Below, in pieces: positions 24,821-37,140 of a stretch of 63,279 nucleotides of DNA. Source of the DNA: Carex sylvatica (taxonomy: Eukaryota; Streptophyta; Magnoliopsida; Poales; Cyperaceae); assembly GCA_964058845.1 (NCBI GenBank), contig CAXKVR010000511.1, positions 1-63,279 on the forward strand, given 5' to 3'. The notes beneath the pieces are model-generated. The model made no database searches and had not been told where the DNA came from. It saw only the letters and a program-made list of their open reading frames with translations. The translations under genes were made by a program, and so were the position numbers. Position 1 is the first letter of the stretch. Every line of letters starts with the position of its first letter.

Positions 24821-25149
24821 TTTAAAAATTTTAGTCAGTTCAGTCTAACTAGTTTTAAAAGTTTCAATCGATTCGATCTAACAGGTTTTAAATTTTCTAA
24901 ACCGAATCGGACCGAATAAACCAATCCATTAACCAAAAAACCAAACCGTTTAATCCAAACTCTCTTTTCGTGTTTATTGGATCCAGTTTAATCGGTTTTA
25001 AATAAGAGAGTTTGGATTAAACGGTTTGGTTTTTTGGTTAATGGATTGGTTTATTCGGTCCGATTCGGTTTAGAAAATTTAAAACCTGTTAGATCGAATC
25101 GATTGAAACTTTTAAAACTAGTTAGACTGAACTGACTAAAATTTTTAAA
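24821..25149. repeat. Perfect 146-bp inverted repeat, 37-bp loop
   Basis: 24821-24966 and 25004-25149 are exact reverse complements as far as I can check by eye, separated by 37 bp. A transcript from either strand would fold into one unbroken 146-bp stem. The arms are rich in AACCGAA/TTCGGTT words, as is the flank to about 25440. The loop itself also contains TTTAATCGGTTTTAAA, similar to the arms. Confidence 0.95.
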
Positions 25150-26730
25150 TCCGTCCCTCGTTCGAACCGAACATTTAAAAAAAAAAATCAAATTACGACA
25201 TAACGTATATTGCTTGGTTTAGTTTAAAACTGGTTATACTGAACCAAACAAAAATTTTGTATCCATCTTAAAAAGTTTAAAAAAGTAATAAAAAATCTTT
25301 ATTATTATGATTAATTTTCTTAGTTCAGTTTTAATTTAATTGATAAATTTATTTTGATTTATTCGATTATATTTTTAAAAACCGAATAAAGCTTTCATTT
25401 TCCTATTTTATTTCGGTTTTAAAAACCGAACCGATGAAACCCTACTTGCAAACACCATAAAATAAACAAGTGAAGAGATGGTACGGTCGGAACCATTCGA
25501 TCTGTATTAAGATTCGTACACTCTCTATATGCACAAATATCTAACTGTCAAGGTGAATATTGATGCACAACTCCGATCAAATTTCTCAAATAAATTGGAT
25601 GGTAATGAAATTCTTTGGCATAATATGGTTTAAGGGCCTTCGGATGCAGTCCTCCTCTAAATATTTTGGGTTTCCTACGCAGGCCGAAGCCCATAAGTAT
25701 ATATGGGCTTTTAATGACACGTAAGTCCGACAGAAGTTAGAAGCCGACACGCAAGAGTCAAGACGCATGGCGTTCTTCGTTCTCCGTTCTCCGCTCGCGC
25801 TTTCTGACATCCAATTTTTCTATTTTCTTCTTGAAATATTATACAATCCCAACCCCTTTATCCCCGATAAAAACTGTATCGTTTTCAGACGTCTTTTTCG
25901 CCATTGTGGAACTGAGAAATACAGGAAAAAAGATGAGGAAAAGTGGCATAAATAGAGAATAAAAAAACAAAGAGAGATATCATCCCTTCGGAACGAACAA
26001 AAGCGCTTCAGGTTTAGTCATCTTTGTAATTTTCTCGTAATTCGAAGTTATTCCCGAACAAAAGACCAGAATAAGTTAAAGTTTTGGCTAATTTACCGAC
26101 ACTGATTTGAGGGAATTGCTTTCATTTATTCCCTTTTAACAAAACAGTCTCTACATTTGGGTTATTTGTAGAGTTTGCTCAATTTGTCAAGACAATTTGA
26201 TACCTGTTGGTTTATCTGCTGGTCGTATATGCTGTCAGGCTTTAATTTCTGCAATATACTCTTTTATAATTGCACAAGAATTCAATGTCAGTTCTCAACA
26301 AATGACTTGTAAATAGTTACTTTTGACATTGAATTCAATGTCAGTTCTCATAATTGGTATATGATTCTTAGAGATTTTGAATCAGATCATAATTTACTAT
26401 GACTAAGGTCAGATCATCATTTCATTGAGGCTGGTCAATTCTGTTCAAACTGCTGCAAGTCTCAACCATTTTATTGGAAATATTTTTGCTGACAACCCTT
26501 AGGCCAATATTACATGATTTTGTTATATGTATATATTTTTTTTGCAAAACTATAGGGTACAGTACTTTTTTAGATCATATTTATTGAATTTTCCTTTGTC
26601 TATATATATATTGCTTGTGTAAATTGTCTGTGCTTTACTAAATTCATTTGGCATGTTTATTAACTCATTTCCTTTTAATACACTTGGGGAACTTACTATG
26701 ACCTTTTGCTCTAGAGTAGTACTGGTTTTG
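25150..26730. other. Hydrolase upstream region and leader
   Basis: The AACCGAA-rich repeat flank runs to about 25440. A GC-richer stretch around 25740-26030 looks like promoter and untranslated first exon of the hydrolase gene. The hydrolase start codon is preceded by a likely AG acceptor (GCTCTAG, about 26708-26714), implying an intron in the 5' leader. The exact first exon is not determined. Confidence 0.4.
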
Positions 26731-29700
26731 ATGGACAGGCCGACTGGTTCTGCTGAGCAATCTGTTGTAGCTGTAAGCATCGGTTTTATTTCTTTCTATA
26801 TGCAACTTCTTTTTATTAGCAATGATGTCTATAAAAAAAAATGTTTCTTTTTTTGGGGCCAATTTGCTTACCTGCGCACATGTTATACAAAGTATAGACC
26901 TTTTTTCTTGCTTGGTGTATCCTCTTAAAATGGTTTAGCTGTTAGAAATATGCTTAAATTGACTTGGTGGGTCTTTTTTAGTGTCTTCCTTGATTTGCTT
27001 TTAGAATAGGATTCTCAGCGTGTCTTTGATTGGGATGTCAGCTTTAGGATTGAAATTCTCTGGAATTAGATTCTTTGCATATGCTTTGTTCATCCCAAGT
27101 CATTATTTGCTCGTGCTTTAACAAAGGGGAATTTCATGTATACCCCTAAAAAATCTCGAAATTACGTATTCCCCCCCTAAAATTTATAATATTATATTTA
27201 TCCTTTTAAGTTTCAAAAACTCACCAATTTACCCAATTTATTGCCTTTTCTATTAAAACTCTTTTAAAATTATAAAGTTTCCATTTTACCCTTTATTAAT
27301 TTAAAATGAGTTTTAATAGAACAGGCAAAAAATTGGGTAAATTTGTGAGTTTTTGAAATTTAGAGGGGTAAATACGATATAATGAATTTTAGATGGGGAA
27401 ATACGTGATTTCAAAGTATTTGAGGGGTATATATGAAATCCCCCCAACAAACAAAAGTAGGTCAGTGTTGAGCCTATGGCTGGAATCTTACATTACTTCA
27501 TGTTTCTCCCTTCTCTTGTTTTGATGATCAACTGGTCATAATAGGTTGAAGACGATTATTCGGGAGACTGTGGTCGCGACTCCCAACAACTTCTATCTAT
27601 ACCCCCATTAAATGATGCTGCCTCTTATTTTGCACAGACAGCTTCCTACTTAACTCAGTGTTTCTCTGGTTATTCAGGTAAGCATGCACAGACTAAAATA
27701 AAGGAAAGGAAAAGGTACACAATGAATGGAATTTTTTTGTTTTTCTTATAGTTGGACGTAGTTATCTCAGTACTACGAAATTGCTATGAAGCCTTCTAAT
27801 ACTAAGGGGGATCCCCACTTCTAAATCGCTTGGCTTATTTTTAGCTTTATTGAATATTTGGGCTTGGAAAAACGTTTTCTATGACATGGCAAACATGTAG
27901 CAAATTTGATATAGCATAATTTTCTCCCTCATTGTATATAATGCTTCAGTTTACTTGGTAAATGTCTTAAAAAGATTTATTAGGGGTGTTGGTCATGTAA
28001 AAAAAAAGCTGGCATTATTTGCAATTTTTGAAATAATCAATTTATTTTTTAGAATGCCTAAAATGGACTGCACTTTGTTCTTTGGTTTATTGACATGTTG
28101 ATAATAAAGGTAATTCTGAGGAGGGACATGAACTTATAGAACTCCCATCAAACACATCTCTCAGAGTCAGTGTTGATAACTCTGAATCAAGTAGTGATAC
28201 CAACTCGAATCTATTGGCGCACGACCAAGGAGAAAGTTCTGGTGGAAACCCAACTAGTGAACTGACAGCACTAATGCGACCAACAAGTTTCTTCCAAAAT
28301 GGCACCTCACTGTTTCAAGAGTATGAATATCTGCTCTATTGTATTAGTCTAATACTGATATTAGAAAATCTGAATGATCTCTAAACATTAGGTGGTGTTT
28401 GGTTGAGGCCTAAGTTGTTTATTCCAACTTAGGCTGGCCTGAGCTATTTATGTTTGGTTGAGGCCTAAAGTTATGCCATGGCCTAAGCTCTTAAGAAATG
28501 GTATCGACCAAAGAAGAGATACGAGGGGAAAAAATATGGATAGTCGCTGACAATGGGGTGTAGGGGGACTAACTCTTAAGCCATCTGGAGAGGTGGCTCA
28601 AATTTAGAGGCCTAATTTGAGTTACACCTAGTTAGGCCGGCCTAATTAATCAGTGTTTGGTGGAATAACTGAGGCCTAAACCCCTTGCTCATGATTTAGG
28701 ACTCAACCAAATACCACCTAAGATATTGGAGCTATTGCGGGTTATGATGGAATTATTTTGTTTTATGAAGTTGGTTCTACTCCTCAACCCTTTCTCCTTT
28801 TAATTGTAAACTTCTCTTGTTGACTGGAAGCAACTTGTTTAATAAAACTATTTTTTCAGCCTTGTGGATCGTGCTAGAAAGACGATTCGTGGATCAGCAG
28901 ATGATATCGGATGGCTACAAAGAGACAGAAGCATGCCCCCAACCGAAGATGGAACTAGCCGTTTCATGGAAATATTAGAGAGCATAAGGTGTGCAAATCT
29001 AATCTTATATATTTAATGAATCACAAGTATTATATAATTGTAGCAGTTCAATGTGTTAATCAAAAAATGCTTTTGTTTGTATTTAACCAGGAGGAATGAG
29101 CATAAATTGCCCAATTCAGTGGTCTACTTGCTGGTTCCAGGTAACCTGGCTCAAAATGCGAGAATTCTTAATGCATTCATCCAATGTCTATACTAAATTT
29201 TGTTGCTTTCACAGGTCTATTCAGCAATCACGGATCCCTGTATTTTGTCAAGACAAAAACATATTTCTCAAAGATGGGTTTGGCTTGCCATATTGCCAAA
29301 ATTCATAGTGAGGTATTTATATTTTCTTCTGTTCATTTATATTATAGTCTAATGCTATAACCTGTTTTGAGGCATGAGTCTCAGCATTTGAATACCATAG
29401 TCGGCATTAAACTTAATATTGAGTTTTCTGTATAGGTATGCATTAAAACATCCATTCTGTAAATAACATTATTCTGGGTTTGATTTGTATAGGCTTCAGT
29501 TGAGACAAATGCAAGGGAGGTAAAGGACTACATAGAGGAGATATACTGGGGTGCCCAGAAGAAGGTACTGATTCTAGGACACAGTAAAGGCGGTGTAGAC
29601 TCAGCTGCTGCTCTATCTTTATACTGGCCTGAATTAAGAGATAAGGTTGCTGGACTGGTACTGGCACAGAGCCCCTATGGAGGTAGCCCAGTGGCCTCTG

Positions 29701-31708
29701 ACATATTAAGAGAGGGGCAGCTTGGTGATTATGTTAGACTGAGGAAGATTATGGAGATTTTAATATGCAAAGTGCTTAAGGTATTTAATCTATTCTTGAT
29801 GTGAAAATCAAATTGCCACGTAAAGAATCAGACTTCAATTTTGGTGTCCGAGGTCTTTGAGGTTCCAGTTTTTTTGCACTGTTTTGCCCAGGGGTGGAAC
29901 TATAAAATTTATGTGGGGTTTTGTTTGGGGAGGGTGGGTGGGGTGCGTAAAATGAATAATATAAATATGTGGCCACTGAACCCAAGCTTCACAGCCACAA
30001 AGTGGAATTCTAACCAAAAGGCTACAAGCACACACTTGATATTTTATCTGAGAGGGGTTAAACTGTATAAAAACCTAAAAAGAAAGGAAATTTAATTAAA
30101 TTTCAATACAGATTATTAAATTTTTAAAATAATGGGGGTGGCTAACCTTTAGATCTGCTCCTGGGTCTGCCGTGACACTCCATCTAATAAGTGCAAGGAA
30201 TACCCTGAATTAGCTGATGAAGTGAAATCAGTTATGTTAAGTTGATTCCTGTCTTGGTTGTCAAACTGTTAGATGATGCCCATTTTAGCATTTCAGTACC
30301 TTAACTTTACACAACCCCTAGCTCCGCTATCATTTCCTGGTTGTCGGGGAATCCTCCATGAACTTTTCAGTCATCTTTACTTTTGGTCCCTTAAATTGCC
30401 AGATTTAAGTTTGAACGTGGCCCCTTTGCTGGATTAAGATTTGATTCAATTTTTTTATGGGACAGTTTGACCAATATGAGGACCTAAACTTAAAAAATAG
30501 AAAAAAGAAAAGAGGCAAAACTTTGAAGCTGAAATGGGAATTATGTTATTCTTTAAAGAACATTATTGCATGATAAACTTTCTGTTTATTTTGAGTATGC
30601 TAGATTATTTTGAATGCATTACAGAAATATTTGAATTTTTTCTTTTCTTTTCTACTCAGGGCGACCTACAGGCACTGGAGGACCTGACATATGAGAAAAG
30701 GAAGGACTTCATTAGAAATCATCCTTTACCAAAAGAAATCCCAATAGTCTCCTTCCACACTGAAGCTGGCATCACTTCAACTACACTCACCACCTTGTCT
30801 CACGTGGCCCACTTTGAGCTCCCTGCCATTGCTCCGTCACTTACTGACAGCCAGCCTACCAGACTGCCGGTTGTCATGCCTCTCGCTGCCACCATGGCTG
30901 CTTGCTCCCAGCTCCTCCAAACAAGGCATGTAAAAATTTTATTTTCAACTTTTTTGCTTCATTTTTTTCTGTCGGCCTTGACAAGTATTTGCAACACAAT
31001 GACACTTGCTATTGGGTCGTGCGTCCTTATTCTCCTTTTACTTGTGCTACTTTCGCTTGTGTGCTTAGTAAGACTGTAAAGGAGTTCCATACTATATGTA
31101 ATGTGTAAGCAATGACATAAGGGAGCTAGGATGAGTTAAGACTGATAAAGTTACGGCAAATACTCCAATCTGCCTAGAGAATGAATTTACATTGTTTCCA
31201 TTGACATAATAGCCTGCTTATATCTTCTATGAAATTTATGCTGCTGTGGGTAATATATTTGTAATTTGATAAATGTTTTGTTTGGCCAAACTATTTTTTT
31301 CATGACCCAATAAACTCAAGGTCTATAAATTTCTAAACGTAATTGTTGATTAATAGAAAGGTTGGATTCAGTGGGACATATTGGTCAAAATATCAGGCAG
31401 AGTTGTTTTTGCTGAGACTTTGCAGTCTAGTATGCATGTCAGAAGAACCCTACTGAATTAGAGTAGACGTGTAATGTAGGTATGGAGAGAAGAGCGATGG
31501 ATTGGTCACGAGACGAGATGCTGAGGTACCTGGGTCAGTGGTCGTTCGACCAGATAGGAAATTAGACCATGCATGGATGGTCTATTCTTCACTCAAAGAT
31601 GATCCATCTAGTGAGGCGGATACTTCTCATGTTTGTGAGGCGCTTCTGACTCTGCTTGTGGAGGTCGGGCAAAAGAGACATCATCAGATTACCATGAAAG
31701 ATGATTAG
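26731..31708 (+). CDS. Alpha/beta hydrolase (lipase-like serine hydrolase)
   Basis: A 481-residue serine hydrolase of the alpha/beta fold. Exons: 26731-26772, 27545-27677, 28110-28320, 28860-28988, 29091-29140, 29215-29312, 29493-29780, 30660-30925 and 31480-31708; all phases close. The fold starts near residue 180 with VVYLLVPGLFSNHGSLYF (oxyanion-hole strand). The nucleophile elbow is LGHSKGG with Ser252. The likely catalytic Asp/His lie in VVVRPDRKLDHAWM (His436, Asp431 or 435). The N-terminal 150 residues are Ser-rich and variable. No signal peptide or membrane segment is evident. It resembles an uncharacterised Arabidopsis hydrolase that, from memory, lies next to HUB1 on chromosome 2 (about At2g44970). 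Substrate unknown. Intron 8 begins GC, not GT (see findings). Three MITEs sit in introns 1, 3 and 7. Confidence 0.9.
27127..27444. mobile_element. MITE in hydrolase intron 1
   Basis: Left end GGGGAATTTCATGTATACCC pairs with the inverted right end (GGTATATATGAAATCCCC). Pairing continues inward through AAATTGGGTAAATT / AATTTACCCAATTT and AGTTTTAATAGAA / TTCTATTAAAACT, so the whole 318 bp can fold. No coding capacity. Its ends resemble those of the element at about 34850-35290. Confidence 0.75.
28391..28718. mobile_element. Tourist-like MITE in hydrolase intron 3
   Basis: GGTGGTGTTTGGTTGAG at the left and the inverted CTCAACCAAATACCACC at the right differ at one base. They are flanked by TTA and TAA (shared TA). 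GG..GTTTGGTT ends are typical of the PIF/Harbinger Tourist group. The interior carries several GAGGCCTAA words in both orientations. Confidence 0.7.
29889..30163. mobile_element. hAT-type MITE in hydrolase intron 7
   Basis: Termini CAGGGGTGGA and, inverted, CAGGAGCAGA; flanking 8-mers GTTTTGCC (29881-29888) and GGTCTGCC (30164-30171) agree at 6 of 8 positions. The ends belong to the CAGGGGCGGA-type family that also frames 52053-57851. Confidence 0.55.
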
Positions 31709-34300
31709 ATGAGTCTTGGATAATTTTGTGGGTCATTGCTGTGCATACACAGTGTACCTTTTTTTTTTTACCATTATTTATTTATTTTTGTTTGGAGGAG
31801 AGGGTGGTCGGGAGGAGTGTGTATATTGTATAGCATGAGAATTGTTTATATCGAATTATCGGTACACTAATGTGTGTTATTGACTACTTGTACACTATCT
31901 GATGAAAAGGACTAATTTCCAATTTAGTTCGTTTGGCTATTAATATTCTTATATCTGAATTAGATGTCCCTTGAAGGTATTGCATTGACATTAAAGTATA
32001 TCGGAGAATAGAGATAACACGGGTTATATCTCGAAGTTTATGATAACTTTACACAACAGTATGAGTAAAGCAGATTAGTCCCAATTTCCTCTTTGTCCAA
32101 TGTTCAATTTCGATGAAATTTTTGTGTCATGCCTAAAATTCCGGTGTCTGTGTTGCTTTTTATTAGTGTATATGTATGCTTATATTGATTTTCTTGTGCC
32201 TTTGCATCCCTTTCCAGAATTCAGGAAAGTAAAGTTGCTTATGGTGGAGCTCCCCTCCAAGTTTGGTATAATTATTCTCCAATTTAGTTTCTATGTATTT
32301 GGGTGATTCAAGGTTGGTATTAGGGTTCAATTGACGGTCTAATTATTTGGTGCTCCCCTCCAGTTCAGTTTCTATTTATTAGGGTTCCATTAATAGTGTG
32401 GAACATAAATATAAAAAAAATTGAAGCAAATTAGATTAAAATACTTTGTTTGGCTTCAAGGTTCAAAATTTCTTTTTATTTTAGTTAACTTTTGCATTTA
32501 ATGATATTCTTTTCTTGCATGTGTTATAAATTGCTCCCATTTTCAGGTCCTCAGTCTTATCGGCGGCGCAATCTCACTTTTTTCTGAAATCTAATCTCAA
32601 TATTTGTCAAAATTTGTGCTCTTCTTATTTATAGATCTATTTGACTTGCAAGATCCAGAAATTATTTCTGCAAAGGACGAGCATAACTGCTAGATTATCT
32701 CTTAAATCGCCTTTTGCTCCAAGCAACAAAAGCTTAGAAAGGTATGCCCAAATTTATGTGTGTTTTTCCCTTTGCATTTCCGTATATGTTTTCTCGATTT
32801 GTAGTGAAAATTATTAAATTTGGAAATTGTCAATTCTAGTAATCTTTTGCACGAGTCGTAATTATTCTATGATTTTTGCTTCTTATTGCCCTAATTCTTG
32901 TGAAGTATCAAAAGACAGCAATAATTATAAACTGATTTTAGATAAATTTTAGATTGATCTAGGTTTTTTATATAGCTTTGCAATAGATAATTAAGGAGAT
33001 TTTTATCTCAACAAACTTGTCAGGGGATCCTTGAAAAGTAGATCTAGTCTCAGCAACTTTTTTTTATCAGTCTTTTCCAAATCTTAGTCACTTGATTTAT
33101 TTTTTTCCGGTCCTGCTCTAGATTATCTGTTTTGCTGAAATTAACAGAGCAGTTTTTCTCCGTTTCTCTATATGACTTTCTACTTCCAAGTTCATACAGA
33201 TAAGAATCTGAATCTGTTTATTGTTGCTTTTTGAAAGATAAAGGCACAATAGGAAGAGTTTCAGAAGACTTATGTCTGAAATTCTGGTCAGATTTACCAG
33301 TACATGATTGCATGCAGACACATTTTCAGAAGACATCCCCACAAACACTGGCTCCACAGAAAACGTAGGAAGTATTACTGATTTGTTCTTTGAGATTTTT
33401 CAGAGATATCGGAATAACAACTTTTTTTGTCAACTATTCATGCGAGGCGAGCAATTAAAAGAGTATTTGTGAGCTTTTTGAGTGGAACGGGAGGATGCGT
33501 GCGATAATTGTGGTACTTGTGTTTATATATAATTTTTGAGATTCTTCAGGTCGCAATAAATCAATGTACTATTTTATCTACTATCTGGAGCTAAATCAGC
33601 ACTTGTGCTAATTAAAAGCTTTTGATAGGAAAGTATTCCTTGACTACGTATTATTAATTATCTACAAATGCTATATAATTGAATTTACAATCCAACATGT
33701 TAATGTTTTTGTTTTTTTGTCATTTCATGTTAATGCCATATGATGGCGACTAAGGGGCTGTTTTAAAATTCATGTAGATTCAAATTGAACGGTCTTGATC
33801 AAACTTGACAGGATCAGTTACCTCACCTGATCTAAATCTCAGTAGTACGATATTCTTTACTGTATGGGCGAACTCCATACTTTTCTTAGCATTTTTTTTA
33901 ATACTTCTCCACATAGTTTTTCAATTATTATCTCCTAACATTACTATGTATATATATTGTCGAATGACCCCATTATTATGTATGTATGAGGTTATGGTAC
34001 TTTACCATTTGCATATCAGTTTGTACTATGAATTTTATATTTTAGTTTCAAAGTTTACACACTAAGTCTGAACCGTATTGACCACCACACAAAAACATGC
34101 CTACGGATCAAAGTTTACATTTTTTTGTAAAACCTTTCTAGATAGGTAAAAAATTAACTAATTTTCAATGGTCCAGAACTTGACTACTGTCTCGATATGT
34201 CAATGTACGAATCCAATTTTCTAGATATTTCAATCTACGAATCCATTAAAGCGAAGATATGAATAGCATAAGACATTTTGTACTACTGTTTCGATATGTC
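31709..34300. other. Hydrolase 3' flank and intergenic DNA
   Basis: No coding exon I can defend. At 32216-32270 and 32350-32370 the word GGTGCTCCCCTCCA and its near copy occur twice, a local duplication. 34190-34310 contains three copies of a GATATGTCAATSTACGAATCC unit. AT-rich otherwise. Confidence 0.4.
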
Positions 34301-34849
34301 AATCTACGAATCCAATTTGTTAAAATCAATCTAATTCGTCATTAATGCATTTACATACAAAATTTATAAATTTTTGAGTTTACTTAATATAAAATCAAGC
34401 AGTAAAAAAAATAAAAATTTAATACATTTATTGTTCATCATTTTTTTTATTACTTGACTATATACTAAATGAACTCGAAATTTTTTATAAAATTTTGCAT
34501 GTAAATGCATCACCGACGAAATAGTTTGATTTTATTGGATTTGATTCATTGTTGTTCCACTGTGAAAATACCCCTACAATTTATAGTGTGTTTAAGCAAC
34601 GAAAAACATAACCCATCATTCAATCTTCATAAACACAGTTCTATTAAACTAAACTCATGTCGTATTCCAACTAATAAATACTAAAACTTTTGTAAATATG
34701 TCGGATTATGTCGACAAAAATTATAATTAATACCAATGTTATCAGAATCGGACCGGACATCGATCCACTAAATCTTCGGTTTAACGGTTCACTGGTCAGA
34801 CCGGTGATTCAACCGGTTTAATTGTTGGTTTTTTAAAACATATATATCT

Positions 34850-35290
34850 TAGGGGGAATTTCATGTATCCTCTCAAAAACTTCAATATTACATATTTCTT
34901 TCTCAAAAGTTCCAAATTTTTTATTAATACCCAAAAATTCTATCAAATTACTGAATCTATCCAATTTTGAGCGGAATCTCGAATAATGCCCTGTCCGGTT
35001 AATAAATAACCAGACTAATTGATTTTGTCCGGATAATTATTAACCGGACTAATTGATTTTGTCCGGGTAATTATTAACCGGACAAGATCTACCCTATTCA
35101 AAAATTATGTTCGGTTAATAATTAACCGGAAAAAATCAATCAGTCCGGTTATTTATTAACCGGACATGGCATTATTCGAGATTTTGCTCAAAATTGGATA
35201 GATTCAGTAATTTGAACGAATTTTTGGGCACTAATAAAAATTTCGGTCAAAAGTTTGTAATGACACATATAGAAACTCACATATTTACCC
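34850..35290. mobile_element. Foldback MITE with CCGGTTAATAATTAACCGG palindromes
   Basis: 34955-35035 and about 35110-35205 are inverted copies sharing CCAATTTTGAGC, AATCTCGAATAATGCC and TGTCCGGTTAATAAATAACC. The centre holds two copies of GGTAATTATTAACCGGAC-type palindromic units. The outer end GGGGGAATTTCATGTATCC is like the end of the intron-1 MITE at 27127. Right border approximate. Confidence 0.6.
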
Positions 35291-35719
35291 AAAACAATAA
35301 AATAATAAAATTTCACACTTAAAATTTACTAAACAAAATCAATTAATAAAACATGATCATTATATACCTCTCTTCTTTCTCTCCTTCACTCTGTGTGTGC
35401 CTGCTCCAATTCCTAGCGTCAAATTGCACAGATTTCATACTGAGAGAAGATAGCTCACAGATTCCATTGGAACTCATAAATCTCTAGCAAATTAGATCAT
35501 CAAGTGACAGCCCTAGTAACGTGTCGTCAATGGAGTATTTCATTGGCACAATTTCTTCATCTGTAAAGTCATGTTATAGTTAGGTAATTTGAAAATAAGA
35601 GAATATCATTATTATAATTAAGCATCATAACATATTACATTTCACCTTTGTAAGCATCCGCACAGATATCTCATCAGTTTGTCATTCTGTTACTGGCAAA
35701 ACATAAATAGTTACAAAAA

Positions 35720-36130
35720 CAAATTTTTTTTTTTTTTTTTTTGGTCTCGAAAGACCCATAGGTCAGAATTTCATTTAACTGGTAAACGAGTTACATTGAG
35801 TTGCTTACAGTGTATATCTGAATCTCCTAAATTCTCACGAAAGGACTTCCCAAAAAAAAAAAAAAAATTAAAGACCCAAAAACATTGGAAAGGTATAGCC
35901 CATCTGATCCCAACCTCGCTATCTACCTAATTTGGATAGTCCATTGGCCAATTCATTCTGACCTCTAGGAATATGCATGCATGCCCAGCTTTGATTTTCG
36001 CACACTGTCTTCCAAGTAAATATAATTTCTGAAAATGCCCTCCAATCAGCATTTGTTGGTGGGGAAGATATAGTCACACAGAAGACTTGCAATCATAATA
36101 GAATAAACAGCTTGCTATCTATTTACTCCT
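35720..36130 (-). pseudogene. 3' end of a LINE-type retrotransposon, RNase H remnant
   Basis: Minus-strand translation of about 36080-35900 reads ADWRAFSEI, then CENQSWACMHIPRGQNELA and NGLSKLG, the C-terminal part of a plant LINE RNase H domain (family pattern: IPR..N..AD.LAK). An in-frame stop lies upstream near 36110. A run of T at 35727-35742 corresponds to a poly-A tail at the 3' end of the element. 5'-truncated and dead. An ordinary RNase H-like host pseudogene is the alternative. Confidence 0.55.
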
Positions 36131-36659
36131 TACCAGTTGAACTGCTTCCTTTAAGCTATAGCCTCAACATGAATCGCACAGCTCTCTATAACCTTTGCAA
36201 ACTTGTATGAAAACTCCTGAGTTATTAAACATGAAGTCCAGCTCTTATTAAACTGAATCGGTCACCATTAATATGTATGAAAAGTACTATATTTAAATAT
36301 TACTAGGACATATAATAATTTGATAATAGAGATGGACACAGGCAATAAATTGATCAGAAAAAGCACATTCTCTAAGGTTTTCGGATTTCCTAAATTCATG
36401 CTTTTATTGCTTGCATATTTGATAATTTTGTATATGTATCAGTGAACTCGAACAAATATTTACAAGTTTTCAAATAGTGCTTCTTATGTAAAGAGATTAT
36501 GTAATTTGAATTTAACGAGAATTTGAATCAGTTTAATTATTTATTAACTAGTGAATCGTTAAATCAAAATTTTAGCGGGTCGATGTTTGGTCCGGTTCTG
36601 ATAACATTGCTTTTACCTTGCTGGCTGCTTAATGCTTTCCATTTGATGAAAGCGCCACT

Positions 36660-37140
36660 TCGATCAGACACGTGAGGGACACGTGACAATTGACTGTTTC
36701 TTTCTCTCAACAGCGCTAGCCGAGAGAACCAAGTTGGCTCGGCACAATCCCCACTTCTATTCTCTCTCACCCCCTCCTCTTCTCTCCACCTCTTCTCCGT
36801 AAAACCTCGGAATCTCGCAAGAATTTTCTCCAATAGAAGTAAAAAAAAAACCCCACTTAATTACATATTACCCACCCCTCTCCCTCGTTACTCCTCAATT
36901 TCTCTCCTATTTATACATATTTTTTTATTTGCCATTTTTTTTTCCCTTCTCTCCCATCGATCAATCCGAGAAATCGGAAAAAATCCCCCAGCGCCTCAAT
37001 TGAAATTCTTCTCCTTTATTGTATCTAAAAAGTCGGGCTTTATAAGCTTTTCTTCTATGCCTTTTTGTTATATGTGAGGTATTGGACTGGGCTAGGGTTT
37101 GTTCTTCCAGTCTCTGTTAGAACATTTAGAAATTAGTGTC
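36660..37140 (+). promoter_or_regulatory. HUB1 promoter and 5' leader region
   Basis: CT-rich sequence between 36710 and 36980 with a TATTTATA box at 36908-36915, then leader up to the start codon. An ACACGTGA motif (ABRE/G-box-like core ACGTG) appears twice at 36668-36686. Transcription start estimated near 36945. The ORF on the opposite strand is chance. Confidence 0.45.

Larger units (their letters stand above)
34734..36612. mobile_element. Composite element with CAATGTTATCAGAA ends
   Basis: CAATGTTATCAGAATCGGAC at the left matches the inverted right end CAATGTTATCAGAACCGGAC at 19 of 20 bases. Weaker pairing continues for about 60 bp (ACATCGA, TTTAACG, TTCACT blocks). No convincing target duplication is visible, so the superfamily is not assigned (a Mutator-like element is possible). 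It contains the foldback at 34850-35290 and the LINE fragment at 35720-36130, so it is nested and no longer intact. Confidence 0.6.

Noticed and set aside
33118..33357. 79-residue minus-strand ORF downstream of the hydrolase
   Set aside because: No domain and no conserved pattern; AT-rich intergenic sequence.
36564..36833. 89-residue minus-strand ORF
   Set aside because: Covers the CT-rich HUB1 promoter; Arg/Glu content reflects the purine-rich complementary strand.
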